Positions 1 to 4,848 of a DNA stretch of 16,151 nt are shown one piece after another. Position 1 is the first letter of the stretch. Each line of letters starts with the position of its first letter. The notes beneath the pieces are model-generated. The model saw only the letters and a list, made by a program, of their open reading frames with translations. It was not told where the DNA came from and did not search any database. The stretch is from an uncultured Eubacteriales bacterium. Lineage in GTDB: Bacteria > Bacillota > Clostridia > Oscillospirales > Oscillospiraceae. The translations under genes and the position numbers were made by a program. The stretch lies in the NCBI GenBank assembly GCA_900545925.1, contig URAZ01000058.1, positions 1-16,151 of the forward strand, given 5' to 3'.

Positions 1-2
1 AT

Positions 3-695
3 GTTATCGCAACTTTTAATTGGGACCCTTTATTATTGCAGGCCTATATCCGTTGCTACAGCATAACTGATAATCTTCCTCATATTCTTTGCTTACACGG
101 AAATGTTGCAATGGGATATTGTGAGGAACATGGAGAATTTGGGATAAAAACCGCAAATTGTCCTATCTGCAAGAGAAAGCTTTCCCCGACAAAACTGCTT
201 TATCCTGTTGCTCAAAAAGACTACGAGAGTGATGCTTATATACATAACTGCTGGGAGGCTGTTCAACAGGCAATTGATGAATCTTTTATGATTACTATAT
301 TCGGATACAGTGCTCCATCCAGCGATAGAAGTGCAGTCAATCTTCTTAAACAAGCATGGGGTGATCCTCAAAAGCGACAGTTAGAAGAAATTTCTGTTAT
401 TGATATTATCGATGAAGAAGAAATCCCAATCAAATGGAAAGACTTTATTCATACACATCACTATCAATACACAAAAGACTTTTATTCATCATACTTGGGG
501 CTATTTCCTCGCCGTAGTTGTGAAATGGTATTCGCCATGTTTTGCTTAAATGTTTGGGCTGATAATGCGAAAGGCTTTCATAAAGATATGTCCTGGTCAG
601 ACTTAGAGGACCAGATATATAATCTGGTTTGTGAAGAACAAAACACACCGAAAGGCAAGAACTATCCTATTCACTATGCTGCAAGCGATTTTTAA
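3..695 (+). CDS. SIR2-like domain protein, 3' part (start outside window)
   Basis: The frame is open from base 3, so the gene starts before the window and only its C-terminal about 230 residues are seen. The first residues, VIATFNWDPLL, match the SIR2-family core segment usually written TTNYD. An HG pair follows (LCLHGN), as at the catalytic His of sirtuin-like folds. A small zinc-ribbon-like set comes next (YCEEHG, then CPICKRK). IFGYSAPSSD matches the late SIR2-like motif GYSxPxxD. The last about 100 residues are not recognised. In defence proteins SIR2-like domains degrade or bind NAD+; that role is inferred here from the neighbouring reverse transcriptase locus. The N-terminal GAG nucleotide-binding motif cannot be checked. 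A TTG at 36 is not the real start, because the conserved core extends upstream of it. The gene converges on the RT gene, with about 60 bp between the stops. Confidence 0.75.
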   Translation, partial: VIATFNWDPLLLQAYIRCYSITDNLPHILCLHGNVAMGYCEEHGEFGIKTANCPICKRKLSPTKLLYPVAQKDYESDAYIHNCWEAVQQAIDESFMITIFGYSAPSSDRSAVNLLKQAWGDPQKRQLEEISVIDIIDEEEIPIKWKDFIHTHHYQYTKDFYSSYLGLFPRRSCEMVFAMFCLNVWADNAKGFHKDMSWSDLEDQIYNLVCEEQNTPKGKNYPIHYAASDF

Positions 696-697
696 GC

Positions 698-753
698 ACT
701 AAAAAAGAAGCGGGAGCGTCACCCTCGGTCTAAGCCGAAGGCGGCGCTCTCGC
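698..753 (-). terminator. Terminator between convergent SIR2-like and RT genes
   Basis: GCGGGAGCG (710-718) pairs with CGCTCTCGC (745-753) with one G-U, and an inner CCTCGG/CCGAAGG arm makes the hairpin longer. On the minus strand the stem is followed by a T run (complement of AAAAAA, 701-706), so it works best as terminator of the RT operon. On the plus strand no T run follows the stem. Confidence 0.75.
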
Positions 754-755
754 AC

Positions 756-1790
756 TTACTTAGTAGCTGCTCGTTGTTTTATACGGATTTTCTTGTTGTG
801 TCTGCGAATCTGTCTTTTTTGATTTGATGCAGATTGAACATCTGGTACCTTGATTTGGTTCGTTAACCGTCCAATTTCAGGAAACTTTCCTTCTTCGATA
901 TTGCGGGCTGCCTGTATTTGGCCTTTTAGCGAAAGAATTTGTTTTGCATCTTCTTCAGAACAGGTTTCAGGACCAACAAGGGGCTTCAGCGTCTGAAACG
1001 CATTATATATGGCATTTTGAAGTCCATTAGGTACAGCAAGGGACTGTTCAGGCGTGACTACCGTTCCTGTAATTGGTTTGTAGTCAGACGGACCATAATA
1101 CTTTACTTTGGGATATTTAGGCTTGTGACCATATTTTCTCAGCACACAATCAATCATTTGCCTCAACTGATTGGGAGAAAAAGGCTTTGTACTAGAGAAG
1201 GTCATATCATCCACATACAAAGTGAATTTGCAACCGCATTGTTTCGCCAAATCAGCGATTTCTGAAAACATATCAGAATAAGCATAGAAAGCCATAATCT
1301 GACTTGTTGGACACCCGGTTGGGATGCCACCATTGTATGTTATGATGTCAGTTAGTTTTTTGGCCACATCAGGGGAAGTTTTCAATTTCTGCACAAAAAA
1401 CTGGTACACAGGTTCTCGTGTGCAGTTATCATAGAACTTTTTAATATCAATAGTCAGAACATATTTTCCGTCGAGATGTGCCTTTCCGTTGTCTATATAA
1501 CATTTTTGCTTTTCTCCAGAGATAAGCCATTCGGGCCGGATGACCCGGTGAAGCAGGTAAAGGATTCTGCGCTGGATAGCTTTAAGTATCTTATCCGGAG
1601 CAGTTATCTCTCTTCTTTCATTAGAATGCTTTTTATCGATTTCAAATTTGTGATACCCGATGATACTATCAATTATTTTGAGACCACCGGGTTCAAGACA
1701 CAGAAGATGTTCAAGACGCTTTTTCGTCCGACATTTATAAAGAGCACATTGCGTGATGTCATATTTTCTAATCGGCGCTTTATTCTTCAT
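756..1790 (-). CDS. Retron-type reverse transcriptase
   Basis: This 344-residue protein has the palm motifs of a prokaryotic reverse transcriptase. DIKKFY with the first catalytic Asp is at about residues 115-120, GIPTGCPTSQ (where retron RTs often have PQG.PTSP) at about 155-164, YVDD with the two metal-binding Asp at 192-195, and KPITGTVV at about 238-245. The last matches the VTG segment of retron RTs. No maturase or endonuclease domain follows; the C-terminus is a short Lys/Arg-rich tail. The length fits retron RTs (about 300-400) better than group II intron proteins. ATG 1790 is chosen over GTG 1799, because the GTG lies inside the ribosome site (AGGTGA) that serves the ATG. The gene overlaps the HTH gene by 11 bp (ATGAAGAATAA), suggesting coupled translation. 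The role, copying part of the upstream structured RNA into msDNA, is inferred. DGR or Abi-type RTs are less likely alternatives. Confidence 0.85.
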   Translation of the reverse strand: MKNKAPIRKYDITQCALYKCRTKKRLEHLLCLEPGGLKIIDSIIGYHKFEIDKKHSNERREITAPDKILKAIQRRILYLLHRVIRPEWLISGEKQKCYIDNGKAHLDGKYVLTIDIKKFYDNCTREPVYQFFVQKLKTSPDVAKKLTDIITYNGGIPTGCPTSQIMAFYAYSDMFSEIADLAKQCGCKFTLYVDDMTFSSTKPFSPNQLRQMIDCVLRKYGHKPKYPKVKYYGPSDYKPITGTVVTPEQSLAVPNGLQNAIYNAFQTLKPLVGPETCSEEDAKQILSLKGQIQAARNIEEGKFPEIGRLTNQIKVPDVQSASNQKRQIRRHNKKIRIKQRAATK

Positions 1791-2085
1791 CTGGATCACC
1801 TGCTGCCGCAGACATACTTTGTATCAAGTGTGCCATCATGTTTCTGACAAAGGCAGTTCCTTTGCCAGACTTTTCTGCTTCATCCATGTTTTCAGAAAGC
1901 AATATCAAAGAAGATAATCGGATGCCGTAAATATCCGCATATTTTTGAAGTAATTCCAAAGATGGTTGCTTTTTGTTGTTTTCAATTTCCGAAAGGTAAC
2001 TCGCAGAGATGCCAAGTTCTGAACTCATTTCGCTGGCCTTATATCCATAAATGATACGCGTACGCTTCAATACATCTCCAATCAT
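1780..2085 (-). CDS. XRE-family helix-turn-helix regulator
   Basis: The 101-residue product has an HTH_3/XRE fold in its first 60 residues (MSSELGISASYLSEIENNKK then PSLELLQKYADIYGI). A less conserved tail of about 40 residues may mediate dimerisation or partner binding. ATG 2085 is preferred to GTG 2094: GGAGG lies 8 nt before the ATG, while the GTG falls inside that site. The gene sits between the structured RNA and the RT and overlaps the RT start. As I recall, one published retron class (called type VI) carries an Xre-like HTH gene beside the RT, which fits. Probable job: repressor of the locus promoter(s), since palindromes lie at both candidate promoters. Whether it also acts as antitoxin or effector cannot be told. 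Confidence 0.85.
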   Translation of the reverse strand: MIGDVLKRTRIIYGYKASEMSSELGISASYLSEIENNKKQPSLELLQKYADIYGIRLSSLILLSENMDEAEKSGKGTAFVRNMMAHLIQSMSAAAGDPDEE

Positions 2086-2118
2086 TCTTGCCACCTCCCA
2101 GCTATTAAGGTTCGATCT

Positions 2119-2147
2119 ATAATATCAAAGCCACTTGGCCTAATAAA
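2119..2147 (-). promoter_or_regulatory. Possible internal promoter for HTH-RT with palindromic spacer
   Basis: On the minus strand TTTATT (2142-2147) and TATTAT (2119-2124) are 17 bp apart. The spacer contains an imperfect palindrome, AGGCCAAGTGGCTT (2128-2141, about 10 of 14 positions symmetric), which could be an operator for the XRE protein. The predicted start is near 2112, about 27 nt before the HTH ATG and just past the 3' repeat of the structured RNA. The -35 is weak, so the call is tentative. Confidence 0.35.
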
Positions 2148-2151
2148 CAAA

Positions 2152-2468
2152 AATTAGATGGGCTTCCCGTTTGCTGCACCACCTCGTCTTACTTCTTGAA
2201 CATCTCACAAAAGCACTGGATGATTTGTAAAACCACCAGCAGCACTTCAAGCGCCTTAAACGCTAACCGGAATACGGTCTTGCTCCATTTACGCTTGAAC
2301 TTGGAACGGTGAGAAGTCCGGGGAACCGACGAGTTGCCGAGACTGTCCTGCATGAACAGCGATTTCTTATGCTTTTGCATAACATACCTCTTTCGAGAAC
2401 CACGAAGTATAGTTGGTGTGGCTCCCTCCCGGGAAAGAGTTGGTGCATACAGGACAACCCATCTAATT
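2152..2468 (-). ncRNA. Candidate retron msr-msd RNA bracketed by a1/a2-like repeat
   Basis: Minus-strand AATTAGATGGG (2458-2468) pairs perfectly over 11 bp with CCCATCTAATT (2152-2162) about 300 nt downstream. A second helix of 11 bp with one G-U lies inside, TGTCCTGTATG (2446-2456) with CATGCAGGACA (2344-2354). It encloses three hairpins at 2422-2439, 2395-2424 (sharing GAG with the first) and 2367-2382. The 3' half folds as a long imperfect hairpin: CTCGTC 2328-2333 with 2183-2188, ACTTCT 2312-2317 with 2191-2196, TTCAAGCG 2292-2299 with 2246-2253, plus a hairpin at 2216-2239. A run TTTTTGTTT follows the 3' repeat and may form the RNA end. Layout (5' small hairpins, 3' long hairpin, terminal repeat, upstream of an RT) is that of retron msr-msd. 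At 317 nt it is longer than classic examples. The branch G was not identified. Confidence 0.55.
2189..2380 (-). CDS. Small basic/hydrophobic protein within the structured RNA
   Basis: This ORF of 63 codons starts at ATG 2380 and has AGAGG 6 nt upstream (2387-2391). The N-terminal half is strongly basic (MQKHKKS, SHRSKFKRKWSK). The C-terminal half is one hydrophobic or amphipathic helix (ALEVLLVVLQIIQCFCEMF) ending in KK. Such a composition suits a membrane-active peptide or toxin; I recognise no family. The ORF lies fully within the a1/a2-like bracket. Its ATG is inside hairpin TTATGCAAAAGCATAA, so initiation may be blocked by RNA structure. A longer in-frame reading to 2521 would cross the outer repeat and has no better start. 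The ORF could be fortuitous if the RNA is purely non-coding; the ribosome site and orderly composition argue for coding. Confidence 0.5.
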   Translation of the reverse strand: MQKHKKSLFMQDSLGNSSVPRTSHRSKFKRKWSKTVFRLAFKALEVLLVVLQIIQCFCEMFKK

Positions 2469-2641
2469 CCTTTGGGCATGGTCCAAGCTCCCGGCTTGGG
2501 CCATGCCGGGCAACGGCGCATCGAGGGTCAAGCCGTGTGCCGCCCCCGTGGGGTAGAACACCGTCAAGATGTTCCGCGAGTGCGGATGCACTCCAATTTG
2601 GGGGAGAAGACCAGCAGAGCACCTGCTCTACTTTTCGCTGC
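2469..2641 (-). other. Structured 5' leader of the retron-like transcript
   Basis: Between the predicted start (about 2641) and the a1-like repeat lie about 170 nt with consecutive stable hairpins. AGCAG/CTGCT is at 2613-2627 and GAGTGC/GCACTC at 2578-2593. A 13-bp hairpin at 2475-2507 (GGCATGG/CCATGCC with inner CCAAGC/GCTTGG) abuts the repeat. An interrupted GGCA-ACGGC/GCCGT-TGCC stem lies between. No convincing coding frame is present. It may be part of the functional RNA or a regulatory leader. Confidence 0.5.
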
Positions 2642-2647
2642 AATACT

Positions 2648-2676
2648 ATAATAGCAAATTACAAGCCACAAGTAAA
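2648..2676 (-). promoter_or_regulatory. Promoter of the retron-like RNA/HTH/RT transcript
   Basis: On the minus strand, -35 TTTACT (2671-2676) and -10 TATTAT (2648-2653) are separated by exactly 17 bp. Transcription would begin near 2641, upstream of the structured leader. The palindrome at 2677-2707 touches the -35 box. Confidence 0.6.
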
Positions 2677-2707
2677 GATATAATTTCGCTATTTGCGAAT
2701 TTATATC
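2677..2707. promoter_or_regulatory. 31-bp palindrome abutting the -35 box (candidate operator)
   Basis: GATATAATTTCGC reads against TGCGAATTTATATC as an inverted repeat with about 12 of 14 positions matching and a 3-nt centre. It lies directly upstream of the locus promoter, as expected for an operator bound by the XRE protein. It has no T run, and in this position a terminator is less likely. Confidence 0.45.
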
Positions 2708-2767
2708 AGATAACGTAGTGAAAGTAACCACCTTCGTCTCAATTCAAAAGGCGTTACTCTCGCTTTG

Positions 2768-3033
2768 TTATAAAGAAGTTTCGAAATTGCTCTCTTTGCT
2801 CCTTGTGTCGATAGGGTAGCCATGCGTCTCCAGATCTCGGACACTGCTGCTGATGCTGCCAATGCCGTCCTCGCAGATACGTGCAAGACCTTTCATGGTA
2901 TAGTCCCAATTCTCCAGCAGGGATGGTATGAGGGATAAAAAAACCTTCGCTTTCAGTGCCGGCGACATATCCCGCAGATGATAGTTGGACACAACCGTGT
3001 AATCTCTTGTTTTTTAATACGGAATACAGTCAT
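2768..3033 (-). pseudogene. Relic of mobile-element HTH (replication-type) protein, frameshifted and truncated
   Basis: A ribosome site (GGGAGGTG, 3039-3046) precedes ATG 3033, which opens MTVFRIKK. One A missing from a run of six (3010-3015) shifts the frame. Adding one A restores TRDYTVVSNYHLRDMSPALK, continuing into WDYTMKGLARICEDGIGSIS and VRDLETHGY. This matches the N-terminal winged-helix segment common in conjugative and integrative elements of Firmicutes, typically SNYHLRDxxLSLKAKGLLS and WDYTxKGLAxIC. After HGY similarity ends and a stop comes at 2768, so most of the C-terminus is lost. The open piece alone (2768-2992) lacks the proper start. The match is from memory of the family. 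Confidence 0.65.
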
Positions 3034-3467
3034 TTTCGCACCTCCCTTCCTCTGGTTTTGGAAAAGTGTTGATTTCGATGGGAAAAGCCTCTGCGAATGT
3101 AAAAAATGCCATAGGGGCAGATACATATGGCGTAGAAATAGGAAAAGGACGCTTCTATTTGCATATCAACGCCATGCGAGCCTGTCAGTATTCAATTGTT
3201 TTGCCCTCACACCGCGTTTGCAGCATGAAAAGCATTAATTTTGCTGGATTTTTTCAATGTTTACTTATTTAGTACTACCATTTGGCAGCGCGCCCCTTTT
3301 CTCGTGAAAAAATACCGATTTTATGTACGTCTTATGCGCTGCGGAATGGTCTTTTCGTGCTATTTCGTACCGTTTCGTACACCGACGTACATCGCGGTTT
3401 GGGTCACGGTTTGGGTCAAAACGCGACTTCAAAAATATGGTTGAACTTTTTTGCTGCAAAATGCAAG
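3034..3467. other. Gene-free stretch between the relic and tRNA-Val
   Basis: About 430 bp without a supportable gene. Short frames exist (plus 3066-3272, minus 3265-3459), but they lack good ribosome sites and recognisable motifs. Minus-strand 3265-3459 includes a short direct repeat (GACCCAAACCG twice). It may be decayed mobile-element DNA; I see no integrase motif. Confidence 0.5.
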
Positions 3468-3503
3468 AAAAAGCTCCGAAATCAACTGATTTCGGAGCTT
3501 TTT
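3468..3503 (-). terminator. Terminator of tRNA-Val
   Basis: A perfect 17-bp inverted repeat (3468-3484 with 3487-3503) has a 2-nt centre. It has A runs on one side and T runs on the other, so it can act in both directions. It begins directly after the tRNA 3' end on the minus strand. Confidence 0.9.
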
Positions 3504-3504
3504 A

Positions 3505-3581
3505 TGGTGGACAGTACAGGACTCGAACCTGTGACCCCATGCACGTCAAGCATGTGCTCATACCAGCTGAGCTAACTGTCC
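3505..3581 (-). tRNA. tRNA-Val (anticodon GAC)
   Basis: The minus strand folds as a full cloverleaf. Acceptor arm GGACAGT/ACTGTCC, D arm GCTC/GAGC, anticodon stem CATGC/GCATG with loop TTGACGT (GAC at 34-36), T arm ACAGG/CCTGT with TTCGAGT, discriminator A and an encoded CCA. It reads GUC and GUU valine codons. Its 3' end faces the accessory island, making it a plausible integration site. Confidence 0.97.
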
Positions 3582-3593
3582 ATCAGCGGGGTT

Positions 3594-3622
3594 ATTATAC
3601 TCAATCCCGCTGCATTTGTCAA
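3594..3622 (-). promoter_or_regulatory. Consensus promoter of tRNA-Val
   Basis: TTGACA (3617-3622) and TATAAT (3594-3599) are both perfect and 17 bp apart on the minus strand, with predicted start a few bases before the tRNA. The -35 hexamer contains the TGA stop of the upstream DUF3810-like gene (3619-3621). Confidence 0.92.
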
Positions 3623-4683
3623 GTATTATTTTTCAGATACCACGCAATCAGCAGATCGGCGGCTTCGCCGTAGCTTTGGACTCCGGACTCTTCGGAGAAG
3701 GCCTTCAGATAGGTGTCGTTGACCTTCTGGGCTGCGTTTTGCACTTTGCCCTCGTATTGGGCGTAATGCTCATTCGCGGCGCGGATGTCGGCGATGACGC
3801 CGTCTGACAGCGTGCTCCAGATCTGGCTGGCGGCGGTTTTATCGACCTTTGACAGCGCGTTGTGGCAATAAATATACGCACCAAACGCGCCGGAGTAGCG
3901 GAAATCGTCGCTTTCCGAGGCCATGCAGGCCAGATAGGCGCAGAAATTCGCGTCGTCTTCGGCGGTGACGGCCTGCCGGTGGGCCAGTTCGTGGCACATG
4001 GTGAAGGGAATCCATGCGGTGTAGGTGTCCGGGTTGACGCAGGCTTCGGCTGTGAAGCAGATAAAAATGCCCGTCGTGCCGGTCTGGCTGAACAGCCGCC
4101 AGGAGGCCAGCGGCTTTACAGGGCCCAGCCCGTCTGTGAACTGGTCATACTGCCGCGCAAGTGCCGTGTAGCCGTCGGGGGCCTGCTTGGAAAGTGTGGA
4201 AAACGCCGGATAGACAGTCAGATTTTCCACGTTTCGTTCGACTTTTTCTGCATATTCGTTTGCCTGCGCAGCGTAATAGGCTGTTGCGGCAATCAGTTCC
4301 TGCTTGGAATATTCGCGCACATCGAGCCCAAGAGATTTATCTACCGACGGGCCAAAATGCCCGAGGCCCCAGATGGCAACGAACAGAAATACGCCCGTGC
4401 TGAGTCCCAGCAGAACGCCGGACAGCCAGCGCAGCAGGCTCCGGCGCCCCGTGAACACGCGGATAAGCGTATAAAAAAACCACAGCGCCAGCAAAACGGT
4501 CAGCACTTCCCACAGCGCGATGGGCACCAGACTAGATACCGACGCGATTGCCGACAGGATGCTCTTGGAGAGAGCAGGGTAGAACGAGAAGACCACGTTT
4601 GGCGCGGCCTTTGCAAACGCGACCATCAGGCCCGTCAGGACGAGAAGGATCGCAGATGAGATGACTCTTCCGATTGCTTTCAA
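3619..4683 (-). CDS. DUF3810-like membrane zinc metallopeptidase
   Basis: The product is 354 residues. Three hydrophobic segments (about residues 8-27, 54-78 and 86-108) anchor it in the membrane, and a soluble domain follows. This domain carries HELAH at 231-235 (HExxH zinc-binding and catalytic motif) and EDDANF from 242, where a third ligand is expected. The arrangement fits the DUF3810 family; its substrate is not known to me. Start: TTG 4683, with AAAGGA about 10-11 nt upstream. The frame stays open far upstream (across glyQS and beyond), but this is only a shadow of the plus-strand genes. A TATAAT at 4720-4725 could be its -10, with a poor -35. The gene is divergent from glyQS, and its stop lies inside the tRNA promoter. 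Confidence 0.8.
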   Translation of the reverse strand: MKAIGRVISSAILLVLTGLMVAFAKAAPNVVFSFYPALSKSILSAIASVSSLVPIALWEVLTVLLALWFFYTLIRVFTGRRSLLRWLSGVLLGLSTGVFLFVAIWGLGHFGPSVDKSLGLDVREYSKQELIAATAYYAAQANEYAEKVERNVENLTVYPAFSTLSKQAPDGYTALARQYDQFTDGLGPVKPLASWRLFSQTGTTGIFICFTAEACVNPDTYTAWIPFTMCHELAHRQAVTAEDDANFCAYLACMASESDDFRYSGAFGAYIYCHNALSKVDKTAASQIWSTLSDGVIADIRAANEHYAQYEGKVQNAAQKVNDTYLKAFSEESGVQSYGEAADLLIAWYLKNNT

Positions 4684-4775
4684 GATGAAGATATCCTTTC
4701 CGGAAAAATAACTTCCTGCATTATACCACATCTGCGAAAAAAACAAAACAGGTCTTTCAAATTTCTTCCGCGCAG

Positions 4776-4803
4776 TTGACTTTGCGGGCTTTTTCATTAT
4801 AAT
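4776..4803 (+). promoter_or_regulatory. Promoter of glyQS
   Basis: TTGACT (4776-4781) and TATAAT (4798-4803) are spaced 16 bp apart. The leader to the start codon is under 45 nt, too short for a T-box riboswitch, which often controls glycyl-tRNA synthetase genes in Firmicutes. Confidence 0.75.
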
Positions 4804-4848
4804 AATAAGATAAAATCCTTGATCATATACGTCAGGAGGACGAGAAGT

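Noticed and set aside
2395..2424. Group II intron domain V
   Set aside because: GAGCCAC/GTGGTTCTC recalls domain V, but there is no GNRA loop or AY bulge, the RT lacks a maturase domain, and no GUGYG 5' end is evident.
2152..2468. Diversity-generating retroelement (template/variable repeat)
   Set aside because: No second near-copy with adenine-specific differences is found in the window, and the RT has an HTH partner, not a variable protein.
2263..2643. Minus-strand frame of 126 codons over the structured RNA leader
   Set aside because: Pro/Arg/Ser-rich, no motif, no ribosome site, and it runs through stable hairpins. The 63-codon frame has the better start.
3066..3272. Plus-strand frame beginning MLISMGKASANVKNAIGAD
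   Set aside because: Composition is somewhat protein-like, but there is no good ribosome site, no family recognised, and it ends without domain structure. Possibly a relic.
3508..3673. Plus-strand frame containing RTRTCDPMHVKHV
   Set aside because: This is the translation of the antisense strand of tRNA-Val, a known source of false proteins.
4804..4848. T-box riboswitch before glyQS
   Set aside because: The leader is under 45 nt, and no specifier hairpin or antiterminator can fit.
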